A DNA stretch of 64,000 nt, taken from NCBI RefSeq assembly GCF_002303885.1, contig NZ_MRCM01000014.1, positions 62,001 to 126,000 on the forward strand, given 5' to 3'. Every line of letters starts with the position of its first letter. Position 1 is the stretch's first letter. The stretch is from Flavobacterium sp. ACN2 (GTDB taxonomy: Bacteria > Bacteroidota > Bacteroidia > Flavobacteriales > Flavobacteriaceae). Shown in pieces: positions 1-7,513 of this stretch. The notes under the pieces are model-generated. The model was not told the origin of the DNA. It worked only from the letters and a program-made list of their open reading frames with translations, and did no database searches. Made by a program: the position numbers and the translations under genes.

Positions 1-829
1 GTTTTCCAGTAGAATACGTATAGGCATCATTTATAAAATTGACAAAACTATCTCTGCTTAATGTTTTAGGAAGTCGGGTAGGAGTTGAGATTCCTTGAGT
101 TCCAACGATCTCTAAATTATTTTGCCCTTTTTTACCTCTTTTTGTAGTAATCAAGATAACACCGTTTGCTCCTCTGGATCCGTAAATTGCGGCCGAAGAA
201 GCATCTTTTAGAATCTCCATAGATTCAATGTCGTTAGAACTAATGTCGTTTAAGTTGCTGTTGACTAGCGGAAAACCATCAACAACAATTAAAGGATCAT
301 TGCCTGCACTGACAGATCCGTTTCCGCGAATTCTTATTTTTGGAGAAGAACCCGGAGAAGAATCGTTGTTTAAAACGGCAACACCGGCAGCTCGTCCTTG
401 AACAGCTTCTAACGGATTAGAACTGGTAACGGTATTAAGAACATCTCCTTTAATTTGTGCGATCGATCCCGTTAAATCACTTTTTTTCATAGTTCCATAA
501 CCCACAACAACTACTTCTTTAAGCTCGGCAACTTCATCGCTTAATGTGATATCTATAATGGAGGATTGTTCAACCGTTTTTTCGATTGTTTTAGAACCAG
601 TAGAACTAAAAATTAAAACGCTTCCTGTATTGGCGTTTATGGAATATTTTCCATCAAAGTCGGAAATGGTGTTGATTTGTGAGCCCTTTACGACAATATT
701 TGCGCCGGGAATTGGAATTCCGTTGGAATCCGTGATTGATCCAGTTACCATTTTGTTTTGTGCTAGTGTGGTTAGATGCACAAAAATGGAAAAGATCAAA
801 ATTAACAAATGGCTAATTTTGTTTTTCAT
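1..829 (-). CDS. SusC/RagA-type TonB-linked outer membrane receptor, N-terminal part (cut by window edge)
   Basis: The start codon is the ATG at 829 and the reading frame stays open to base 1, so about 276 residues are visible and the beta-barrel lies outside the window. Seen: a signal peptide of about 23 residues ending in LTTLAQ, a carboxypeptidase-regulatory-like domain (VTGSITDSNGIPIPGANIVV), a TonB-box-like stretch followed by VVVGYGTMKKSDLTGS, and a plug domain with the typical LKDASSAAIYGSRGANGVILITT block. In this family the protein imports oligosaccharides or similar ligands together with a SusD lipoprotein. The partner gene would lie beyond base 1. The substrate cannot be told from this part. 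Confidence 0.93.
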   Translation of the reverse strand, partial: MKNKISHLLILIFSIFVHLTTLAQNKMVTGSITDSNGIPIPGANIVVKGSQINTISDFDGKYSINANTGSVLIFSSTGSKTIEKTVEQSSIIDITLSDEVAELKEVVVVGYGTMKKSDLTGSIAQIKGDVLNTVTSSNPLEAVQGRAAGVAVLNNDSSPGSSPKIRIRGNGSVSAGNDPLIVVDGFPLVNSNLNDISSNDIESMEILKDASSAAIYGSRGANGVILITTKRGKKGQNNLEIVGTQGISTPTRLPKTLSRDSFVNFINDAYTYSTGK

Positions 830-887
830 AAGAATAGATTTCGGTTAGTTAAAGTTGTTTAAACTTATTTATAACAGAAACCCTTAG

Positions 888-906
888 TATCCTGTTCTAT
901 CCTGTT
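888..906 (-). promoter_or_regulatory. Tandem AGGATA direct repeat, candidate regulator site
   Basis: On the minus strand the stretch reads AACAGGATAGAACAGGATA: two AGGATA copies with a 10-bp period, one helical turn. A related arrangement, AACAGGACAGTCAAGGATA, is found at 54395-54413 upstream of the arabinan SusC gene. Regulator binding is an inference from periodicity and location; which protein would bind is unknown. Confidence 0.35.
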
Positions 907-1117
907 AGTTTTGAATTGAATAAGTTCTTTTTACAAGAATCCTTGAGTCTTTTTTTCTTTGAAACGCTGATTTACTGCTTTTTAAGTTTAGTAGTACTAA
1001 TTTTATTTTTGTCAAAAAAAATGTAAAATTTTAACAATAATAAAATTATTTAATAATCAAATATGGGTTAGTTTTTTATTATGATGTTTAATAAATTGTA
1101 TAATTTATTGAATTATG

Positions 1118-1161
1118 TGTTGTATAAAAAACAAAAGTGGCAGAAGAATGCTCTGCCACTT
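1118..1161 (-). terminator. Rho-independent terminator of the CBS-domain gene
   Basis: The perfect 10-bp stem AAGTGGCAGA/TCTGCCACTT (1135-1144 and 1152-1161) has a 7-nt loop. Read on the minus strand it is followed by a T-rich tract (TTTTGTTTTTTATAC). It lies about 32 bp past the stop codon of the CBS-domain gene. Confidence 0.8.
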
Positions 1162-1193
1162 CTAAGAATAAATGTATGTATGATGAATATTTG

Positions 1194-1613
1194 TTAATCG
1201 TACTGTTCTAAGAGATATTTCATGACATCAGTTGTAGTAACAATTCCTTTCAATTCTCCATTGTCAACAACTGGAAGAGCATGAAATTCTTCTTTCACAA
1301 AAATTTCGGCTAAATCTCTTATTATGGTATCAGATGATACTGTTTTCGGTTTCGAAGTCATAACCTGAGAAATAGTTAGCATTTCTAATATCGCTTCATC
1401 GGCATTTTCCTGACCTTCAAATAAAGCTCCAAAAGTTAATCGGTTTATATCAGTTCGGCTAATAATTCCAACAACTTCTTTACCTTTTACAATCGGAATG
1501 TGACGTATTGTATGTGCTTTTAATTTTTCGACTACTTTTTTAAGATCATCTTTTTCGTTTGCAGTCACTACGGTTTTAGTCATAATATGACTAATTGGTT
1601 CTCTTTTTTTCAT
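1194..1613 (-). CDS. Tandem CBS-domain protein
   Basis: 139 residues made almost entirely of two CBS domains (about residues 8-60 and 78-136). Each has the usual pattern of a valine-rich strand, RHIPIVKGKEVVGIISRTD or HALPVVDNGELKGIVTTTD, and a terminal helix. CBS pairs bind adenine nucleotides and act as sensors, but no effector domain is attached, so the target is unknown. It stands alone, divergent from rbfA, with its own terminator. Stand-alone CBS proteins of this size are common in Flavobacteriia. Confidence 0.88.
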   Translation of the reverse strand: MKKREPISHIMTKTVVTANEKDDLKKVVEKLKAHTIRHIPIVKGKEVVGIISRTDINRLTFGALFEGQENADEAILEMLTISQVMTSKPKTVSSDTIIRDLAEIFVKEEFHALPVVDNGELKGIVTTTDVMKYLLEQYD

Positions 1614-1725
1614 GATAGATTAGTTTTATATTTATATCAAATATGTAGAATAATTCCCTCAAAAGCCATGACCTTTATCAGCTTTTAAAACAATTAAAAG
1701 AGCATGTAATACGACTAAATTTTAG

Positions 1726-1733
1726 TATTTTTG
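1726..1733 (+). promoter_or_regulatory. -7 promoter element of rbfA
   Basis: TATTTTTG fits the Bacteroidota TAnnTTTG consensus. Only four bases (CAGT) separate it from the rbfA ATG at 1738, so the transcript probably starts at or next to the start codon. No convincing -33 TTG element was seen. Confidence 0.6.
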
Positions 1734-1737
1734 CAGT

Positions 1738-2130
1738 ATGGAAACAAATAGACAGAAAAAAATAGGCGGTGTTATTCAGAAAGATCTGGTTGACATTTTG
1801 CAAGGTGAAGTGAGAAAAAACGGAATTACAAATTTGGTAATTTCTGTATCCAAAGTGAGTGTAACTACAGATTTATCTGTGGCGACAGTATATTTAAGTA
1901 TTTTTCCACAAGAAAAAGCCAAAGAAACTTTAGAGGCAATTAAAACCAATACCACTTTAATCAAACATGATTTATCACAACGTGTACGTTTGCAATTGCG
2001 CCGTGTTCCTAATTTAGTATTCTTCATAGACGATTCATTAGATTACATCGAGAAAATCGACAATGCACTTGCAGGAAAAGAAAACCCAATAGAAAACAGA
2101 GATCTTTTAGAAAAAAGAAGAAAATCATAA
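1738..2130 (+). CDS. rbfA: 30S ribosome-binding factor A
   Basis: 130 residues, the usual size of RbfA, a single KH-type domain that helps late 30S maturation and binds near the 5' end of 16S rRNA. The diagnostic C-terminal pattern is present: the RRVPNLVFFIDDSLDYIEKID block. The N-terminus RQKKIGGVIQKDLVDIL is the expected first helix. The ATG at 1738 is the only sensible start. The following permease gene begins one base after the stop, so the two are cotranscribed; this rbfA-permease pairing is familiar from Flavobacterium genomes. Confidence 0.95.
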   Translation: METNRQKKIGGVIQKDLVDILQGEVRKNGITNLVISVSKVSVTTDLSVATVYLSIFPQEKAKETLEAIKTNTTLIKHDLSQRVRLQLRRVPNLVFFIDDSLDYIEKIDNALAGKENPIENRDLLEKRRKS

Positions 2131-2131
2131 T

Positions 2132-3331
2132 TTGAATTTCCCCTTATACATAGCCAAACGTTATATTTTTAGTAGCAGTAAAAACAATGCTATCAATATC
2201 ATCAATCGTATTGCCAGCATGGGAATCATTGTTGGAACAATGGCTTTGTTTGTGGTTTTATCTGTTTTTAGCGGATTAAAGGTTTTTAGTCTTTCGTTTA
2301 CAAACGAAATTGATCCAGACTTAAAATTGACAAATACCTATGGAAAGTCTTTTTTACTTACTCCCGATCAGGAAAACGAAATTAAGAAAATCAATGGTGT
2401 TGCTTCTTATACCAAAATTATAGAAGAACGTGTTTTGTTTTTATTTAAAGACAAACAGCAAGTTACTTATCTAAAAGGAGTTGATAGTGTTTATCCAGTT
2501 GTTAACGATATTAAGAAAAAACTTTTTAATGGACAGTGGCTCAAACCAGACAGTTATCAGGTTGTAATTGGTTACGGATTGGCTCAAAATTTCTCAATGG
2601 GAATTCTTGATTTTGAAAACCCACTTCAGGTTTTTGCTCCTAAACCAGGAAAAGGCGCAATCGAAAATCCAGAAGAAGCGTTCACTAAAACCGATGTTTT
2701 GCCTGTTGGAATTTATTCGATTAGTGAAGATTTAGATTCAAAATATGTATTTGCAGATTTAGGATTGACACAAGAATTACTAATGTACAAACCAAATCAA
2801 ATCTCGGGAATTGAATTTAAATTAAAAGAAAATGCACATGAGGGAGCAGTAAAGACACAGCTCAAATCTATTTTTAAAGAAAAAATCACTTTAAAAAATA
2901 GAGCACAACTGAACGAGTCTTTGTATAGAATGCTAAATACTGAAAACATTGCAGTTTATCTGATTTTTACATTAGTAATTATTGTGGCTCTTTTTAATTT
3001 GATTGGCGCATTGATTATGATGATTTTAGAAAAGAAAGGAAATCTTAAAACGCTGTTCAACTTAGGAACAGACATCACTGGACTTCGAAAAATATTTTTG
3101 CTTCAAGGCACTTTATTGAGTGTTTTTGGTGGTTTAATTGGACTTGCTTTAGGTATAATCCTTGTCCTATTACAGCAGAAGTTTGAACTTATCATGATCA
3201 CGCCAACTTTGGCTTACCCTGTTGTTTTTACAATAGAAAATGTTCTAATAGTAATGACGACCATTATTTCATTAGGGTTTGTTGCTTCATTAATTGCAAG
3301 CAGCCGAGTAAGTAAAAAATTACTGGATTAA
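2132..3331 (+). CDS. FtsX/LolC-type ABC transporter permease (lipoprotein-release-like)
   Basis: 399 residues with the MacB/LolC/LolE layout. There is one transmembrane helix near residues 27-47, a large periplasmic domain (about 50-265), then three helices near 270-300, 318-348 and 368-392 forming the FtsX domain. The protein starts MNFPLYIAKRYIFSSSKNN, typical of Bacteroidota LolC-like permeases that are thought to release lipoproteins from the inner membrane. The start codon is TTG at 2132, one base past the rbfA stop; no upstream ATG fits. No ATP-binding partner is adjacent, so it would have to be supplied from elsewhere. LolC versus a general FtsX permease cannot be settled from sequence alone. 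Confidence 0.85.
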   Translation: MNFPLYIAKRYIFSSSKNNAINIINRIASMGIIVGTMALFVVLSVFSGLKVFSLSFTNEIDPDLKLTNTYGKSFLLTPDQENEIKKINGVASYTKIIEERVLFLFKDKQQVTYLKGVDSVYPVVNDIKKKLFNGQWLKPDSYQVVIGYGLAQNFSMGILDFENPLQVFAPKPGKGAIENPEEAFTKTDVLPVGIYSISEDLDSKYVFADLGLTQELLMYKPNQISGIEFKLKENAHEGAVKTQLKSIFKEKITLKNRAQLNESLYRMLNTENIAVYLIFTLVIIVALFNLIGALIMMILEKKGNLKTLFNLGTDITGLRKIFLLQGTLLSVFGGLIGLALGIILVLLQQKFELIMITPTLAYPVVFTIENVLIVMTTIISLGFVASLIASSRVSKKLLD

Positions 3332-3501
3332 TTTCTTCTTTAGAAATATTACTTATATTTACTGCCTTGAAAATCTACAGCATATGATTGTTTCTGCCTA
3401 ATCCTATTTTATTTTTTTAGATAATTAGGATACTTACGTTTACTTTTTTAGTTCAGATTAAGATACATCTGGACCAATTTTATTATTTATCCTAAAATAT
3501 C

Positions 3502-4929
3502 ATGACAGAAACATCTATAAAGAAAAGCTTCTTTTCTAAAATTTTTACCACACTAAAACAAGCCTTAAAAGGCGACGAATCTTTTGATTATACTTCTGGG
3601 AGTATCAAAAAAGCAGTAATTCTACTAGCCATTCCGATGGTTTTAGAAATGATGATGGAATCGGTTTTTGCTTTAGTCGATTTATATTTCGTTGGGCATT
3701 TAGAACATAGCAGTTTTGCCATTCAGACCGTCGGTTTGACTGAATCTGTATTGACAGTAATTTATTCTCTCGCAATTGGAATGAGTATGGCAGCAACAGC
3801 AGTTGTGGCACGAAGAATTGGAGAAAAAGATCCTGTCGCTGCGGCAAAAGCTGGAATGCAAGCCATCATAATTGCATTTGCAGTTAACAGTTTGATGAGC
3901 ATCTTTGGAGTTATTTATGCCAAAGAGATTTTAATTTTGATGGGATCTTCTGTAGAATCTGCCGAACATGGTTTCCGATTTACTCAGATTATGATTGGCT
4001 CTAGTTTGTGCATTATGCTTTTGTTCTTAATAAATGGAATCTTTCGCGGAGCAGGAAATGCAGCTATTGCCATGAAAAGTCTTTGGATTGCGAACATTTG
4101 TAACATTATTTTATGTCCAGTTCTAATTAATGGTTTCGGACCAATTCCCGCTTTCGGACTAGTTGGTGCAGCTTTGGCAACCACTATCGGAAGAAGTATT
4201 GGGGTATTATATCAGGTCTACCATTTGTTTTTTGGGAATGGGATTTTAAAAATTAAGATTCCTTATTTTGCTCCCGATTTTAAACAAATACGCGCTTTAG
4301 TAAAAATTGCAGCACCTGGAATTCTACAGTTCGTGATTGCTTCTTGTAGCTGGATTTTCTTAGCTCAGTTAGTTGCGACGACGGGTGGCGATCATGGTTC
4401 TGCAGGTTATCAGACGGCTTTAAGAATTATGATGTTTTTCATACTTCCAGCTTGGGGATTGAGTAATGCCGCTGCGACTTTGGTTGGACAGAATTTAGGA
4501 GCCAAACAAATTGAACGCGCAGAAAAATCGGTTTATACAACAGCCAGATATAATGTAATTTTCATGGCTTCGATTATGATTATTACGTTGGTTTTTGGAC
4601 AGTATATTATTTCGTTTTTCACGAATGACGAGCAAGTAAAAACCATTGCAATTGAAGCATTGCAAATCATGAGCATAGGATTTATTTTCTACGGAATTGG
4701 AATGGTTTTAATCAATACTTTCAATGGAGCAGGAGATACTTGGACACCAACTGGAATTAACTTTTTTGGTTTTTGGCTGTTTCAAATTCCGCTGGCTTAT
4801 GTATTAGCAAAACATTTCAATATGGGACCAACGGGAGTTTTTATTGCTATTCCTGTTGCTGAAACTGCGATAACTTTGGCTGGGATATTTTTCTATAAAA
4901 GAGGAAAATGGAAACGAGTTCAAGTATAA
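3502..4929 (+). CDS. MATE family multidrug/sodium antiporter
   Basis: 475 residues with about 12 predicted membrane helices in two homologous halves, the MATE fold (NorM/DinF superfamily). Seen: the first-half signature IPMVLEMMMESVFALVDLYFV, the GAGNAAIAMKS block that follows helix 5, and NTFNGAGDTWTPTGINFFGFW in the second half. Such proteins expel cationic drugs or other organic molecules in exchange for Na+ or H+. A cytoplasmic N-terminal extension of about 35 residues precedes the first helix. It is transcribed alone and ends in a strong terminator. Confidence 0.93.
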   Translation: MTETSIKKSFFSKIFTTLKQALKGDESFDYTSGSIKKAVILLAIPMVLEMMMESVFALVDLYFVGHLEHSSFAIQTVGLTESVLTVIYSLAIGMSMAATAVVARRIGEKDPVAAAKAGMQAIIIAFAVNSLMSIFGVIYAKEILILMGSSVESAEHGFRFTQIMIGSSLCIMLLFLINGIFRGAGNAAIAMKSLWIANICNIILCPVLINGFGPIPAFGLVGAALATTIGRSIGVLYQVYHLFFGNGILKIKIPYFAPDFKQIRALVKIAAPGILQFVIASCSWIFLAQLVATTGGDHGSAGYQTALRIMMFFILPAWGLSNAAATLVGQNLGAKQIERAEKSVYTTARYNVIFMASIMIITLVFGQYIISFFTNDEQVKTIAIEALQIMSIGFIFYGIGMVLINTFNGAGDTWTPTGINFFGFWLFQIPLAYVLAKHFNMGPTGVFIAIPVAETAITLAGIFFYKRGKWKRVQV

Positions 4930-4940
4930 TAATAACAAAA

Positions 4941-4967
4941 GCCCTTCAAAACTTGAAGGGCTTTTTT
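4941..4967 (+). terminator. Rho-independent terminator after the MATE gene
   Basis: The perfect 9-bp stem GCCCTTCAA/TTGAAGGGC with a 3-nt loop is followed by TTTTTT. It begins 11 bp after the MATE stop codon. The complementary A-rich flank may let it also work for the convergent dus gene. Confidence 0.92.
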
Positions 4968-5004
4968 GTGTCAGTATCTTTTCGAAACTAGTTCACACAT
5001 TTTT

Positions 5005-5062
5005 GTCATTTCGACGAAGGAGAAATCTCCACGAGAAGCTCGACAAAGATTGAGAATGGAGA
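5005..5062. repeat. Dispersed intergenic repeat with GGAGAAATCTCC core
   Basis: The sequence runs from GTCATTTCGACGAAGGAG through a 12-bp palindrome GGAGAAATCTCC to AGCTCGACAAAG. I recognise this wording as a common intergenic repeat in Flavobacterium genomes; only one copy is in the window, so the assignment rests on recall. Confidence 0.5.
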
Positions 5063-5065
5063 TTT

Positions 5066-6058
5066 TTAAACAAACTCATATCCCGCGTAAACCTCTTCAA
5101 TTTCTTTCATAATCGCGAATAAATCTTCGGGAGCATCAGTTGTAACTAATTTTTGTTTGAATTCTTTGAAGGAATGAATTCCTTTGAAATAGTTTGTATA
5201 ATGACGACGCATTTCTACAATTCCTAAACGCTCGCCTTTCCAATCCATAGACCATTTTAAGTGGTTTCTTGCAGCTTCAACACGATCAATAACCGTTGGA
5301 GCAGGTAAGTGCTCGCCAGTTTTGAAATAGTGTTTGATTTCGTTAAAAATCCACGGATAACCAATTGCTGCACGGCCAATCATGATTCCGTCAATTCCGT
5401 ATTCGTTTTTATATTTTAATGCTTTTTCCGGACTGTCGATATCACCGTTTCCGAAAATTGGCATTGTAATTCTTGGGTTGTTTTTTACTCGTGCAATATG
5501 CGACCAGTCAGAATGACCTTTGTACATTTGAGCACGAGTTCTTGCGTGGATTGTTAAAGCTTGAACACCAATATCCTGAAGTCTTTCTGCAACTTCATCA
5601 ATATTAATTGAGCTTTCATCCCAGCCTAAACGGGTTTTTACCGTAACAGGTAAATCAGTTCCTTTGATAACCGCTTTTGTTAAACGAACCATCAAATCAA
5701 CATCTTTTAAAACTCCTGCACCTGCACCACGGCAAACGACTTTTTTTACCGGACATCCAAAATTGATGTCTACTAAATCTGGTTTTACAGTAGAAACAAT
5801 TTTAGACGACATTTCCATTGCCTCTTCATCACCACCAAAAATCTGAATCCCGACAGGACGTTCGTAATCAAAAATATCCAGCTTCATGCGGCTTTTTATA
5901 GCGTCACGAATTAATCCTTCCGACGAAATAAATTCAGAATACATCATGTCAGCGCCATGCGTTTTGCATAATCTGCGAAACGGTGGATCACTAACATCTT
6001 CCATCGGTGCGAGTAATAAAGGAAATTCGGGTAATTCTATGTTGCCAATCTTGACCAT
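5066..6058 (-). CDS. dusB: tRNA-dihydrouridine synthase, DusB type
   Basis: 330 residues from the ATG at 6058. It reduces uridine to dihydrouridine in tRNA with FMN and NADPH. Seen: the N-terminal APMEDVSDPPFR (TIM-barrel strand 1), NFGCPVKKVVCRGAGAGVL with the family Cys in GCP (residue 102), VTVKTRLGWDE, the TIHARTRAQMYKG RNA/FMN-contact loop, and GNGDIDSPEKA with GIDGIMIGRAA for phosphate binding. A longer reading from a TTG at 6076 is less likely because that TTG is the end of a TAATTTTG promoter element. It stands alone, convergent with the MATE gene. DusB rather than another Dus is inferred from the NFGCPVKKV wording. Confidence 0.92.
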   Translation of the reverse strand: MVKIGNIELPEFPLLLAPMEDVSDPPFRRLCKTHGADMMYSEFISSEGLIRDAIKSRMKLDIFDYERPVGIQIFGGDEEAMEMSSKIVSTVKPDLVDINFGCPVKKVVCRGAGAGVLKDVDLMVRLTKAVIKGTDLPVTVKTRLGWDESSINIDEVAERLQDIGVQALTIHARTRAQMYKGHSDWSHIARVKNNPRITMPIFGNGDIDSPEKALKYKNEYGIDGIMIGRAAIGYPWIFNEIKHYFKTGEHLPAPTVIDRVEAARNHLKWSMDWKGERLGIVEMRRHYTNYFKGIHSFKEFKQKLVTTDAPEDLFAIMKEIEEVYAGYEFV

Positions 6059-6073
6059 CTTCGTAATTTTTTG

Positions 6074-6081
6074 CAAAATTA
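6074..6081 (-). promoter_or_regulatory. -7 promoter element of dusB
   Basis: TAATTTTG on the minus strand matches TAnnTTTG exactly. It lies 15 bases upstream of the ATG at 6058 and overlaps the alternative TTG start, which argues against that start. Confidence 0.6.
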
Positions 6082-6130
6082 CAACATTTAGTTTAATTCA
6101 CAGCAAAACATTTAAGAAGCTGAAATTAAA

Positions 6131-6210
6131 CCATATAAGTGATATAAGTTCATTTAATTAAAGCATTGTTATGCGCAATCTTTTTAAATGAACTTATATC
6201 ACTTACATGG
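6131..6210. repeat. Inverted repeat with 26-bp arms
   Basis: Arms 6131-6156 and 6185-6210 are complementary at 25 of 26 positions (CCATATAAGTGATATAAGTT in one arm, CCATGTAAGTGATATAAGTT in the complement of the other), with a 28-nt spacer. It lies at the downstream end of the pigment cluster and could act as a transcript end for the minus strand, but no T-tract follows. Confidence 0.75.
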
Positions 6211-6220
6211 TGGAAAATTT

Positions 6221-7513
6221 TTATATGTTTCTGTAATCAAAAAATCGAATTGGTTTTCGGCTCATTGGATTAAAAACCAACGGATTTAAAACTTCTTTTG
6301 AAGCGAATTCTATTTTGGGAGTTACCCTTAATTTGGCTCTAAAATGATCTTTTATTTCCTGTAAAAATTCTGGGGTTTGATTTTTTACTGCAATTTTAAT
6401 CAGGATTTCATCTGTACCTAAATCGTTAGTAGAGATTTCAATCAAATGATTTTCGATATTATCAAAACTGCTCAAAACATCGTTCATCGCTGGCGGATAA
6501 AGAGTTGTGCCTTTATATTTAATCATTTGTTTTTTACGGCCAACAACTGGACCAACACGCAAGGTGTTTCTTCCGCAAGCGCAAGGCTCGTCGTGAAACT
6601 GAACCATATCGCCCGTTTTAAAACGCAGTAAAGGCATCGCTTCAATTCCTAAAGTAGTAAAAGTCAGTTCGCCAGTTTCTCCATTCTTTACAGGCTGATT
6701 ATTTTCATCTAAAACTTCTACAATGATCAATTCTGGATGATGATGTCCGCCTTTTCCATGTTCACATTCTGTAAAAGCGGTACTCATTTCGGTAGAAGCA
6801 TAAGTCGAGAACAACTTAATATTCCATTTATCGGTGATTTTTTTAGATAAAATATTCATTGAAAAATCCTGTTCTCTTAAAGATTCTCCAATGCAGATGG
6901 CGCCTTTTATACTCGAATTATTATAATCGATTCCATGCATTTCAGCATATTCGATTAATTTTAAAAGGAAAGAAGGAACCGTAATCAAATAAGACGGATT
7001 GTATTTTAAAATAGAATCCCACTGCATTTCTGGAATTCCAGCGCCAACACGAATTACGCCCACTTTCAGTTTTCGAAGTCCTAGAAAATAAGCCAAACCA
7101 GCCATAAATTTTCTATCAATGGTGGTCATTAACTGTACCACATCGCCTTCTGCAATTCCAGCGCAGGCAAATGAAATCGCTTCATTATAAGCCAATCGAT
7201 CTAAGTCAGAATCGGTTAGACCGAAAGTAACGGGATCGCCTAAAGTTCCTGATGTTGAAGCATAATCAATAATTTTATGCTGCGGAACACACAAAAAATC
7301 ATCATTGTATTGCTGTAAATCTTCTTTGGTTGTAACAGGTAAATGTTGTAAATCTTCCAGCGTTTTTACTTTCGAAATATCAATATTCTGTCCTGCAAAA
7401 AGGCTTTTATAAAAAGGAGAATTCTCACTGATATAAGATAAAAGTTCGGCTAATTTTTTTTCTTGAAAAATTTTAATCTCTTCTAAAGAATCTTTTTCTA
7501 TTGCTGGAATCAT
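6221..7513 (-). CDS. PaaK-like AMP-dependent aryl-acid ligase
   Basis: 430 residues of the phenylacetate-CoA ligase branch of adenylating enzymes, which make an acyl-AMP and then a thioester. Seen: the nucleotide loop STSGTLGDPVTFG (about residues 83-95), YASTEMSTAFTEC (adenine/substrate motif), LLRFKTGDMV, and RVGPVVGRKKQMIKYKG before the small C-terminal domain. In this pigment cluster the likely substrate is 4-coumarate from the ammonia-lyase, loaded on CoA or directly on an acyl carrier protein. It is the last gene of the cluster and overlaps the C45-type gene by 4 bp, so they are translationally coupled. Substrate and acceptor are inferences. Confidence 0.87.
   Translation of the reverse strand: MIPAIEKDSLEEIKIFQEKKLAELLSYISENSPFYKSLFAGQNIDISKVKTLEDLQHLPVTTKEDLQQYNDDFLCVPQHKIIDYASTSGTLGDPVTFGLTDSDLDRLAYNEAISFACAGIAEGDVVQLMTTIDRKFMAGLAYFLGLRKLKVGVIRVGAGIPEMQWDSILKYNPSYLITVPSFLLKLIEYAEMHGIDYNNSSIKGAICIGESLREQDFSMNILSKKITDKWNIKLFSTYASTEMSTAFTECEHGKGGHHHPELIIVEVLDENNQPVKNGETGELTFTTLGIEAMPLLRFKTGDMVQFHDEPCACGRNTLRVGPVVGRKKQMIKYKGTTLYPPAMNDVLSSFDNIENHLIEISTNDLGTDEILIKIAVKNQTPEFLQEIKDHFRAKLRVTPKIEFASKEVLNPLVFNPMSRKPIRFFDYRNI

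Larger units (their letters stand above)
830..1193. other. Intergenic region upstream of the SusC gene
   Basis: This AT-rich gap of 364 bp has no credible ORF. It holds a tandem AGGATA motif (888-906, read on the minus strand) 59 bp upstream of the SusC start, and a terminator hairpin for the CBS-domain gene near 1135-1161. No clear TAnnTTTG promoter element was found for the SusC gene. Confidence 0.6.

Noticed and set aside
6059..6076. TTG start giving a longer DusB
   Set aside because: The TTG is part of a TAATTTTG promoter element; the ATG at 6058 gives the expected N-terminus.
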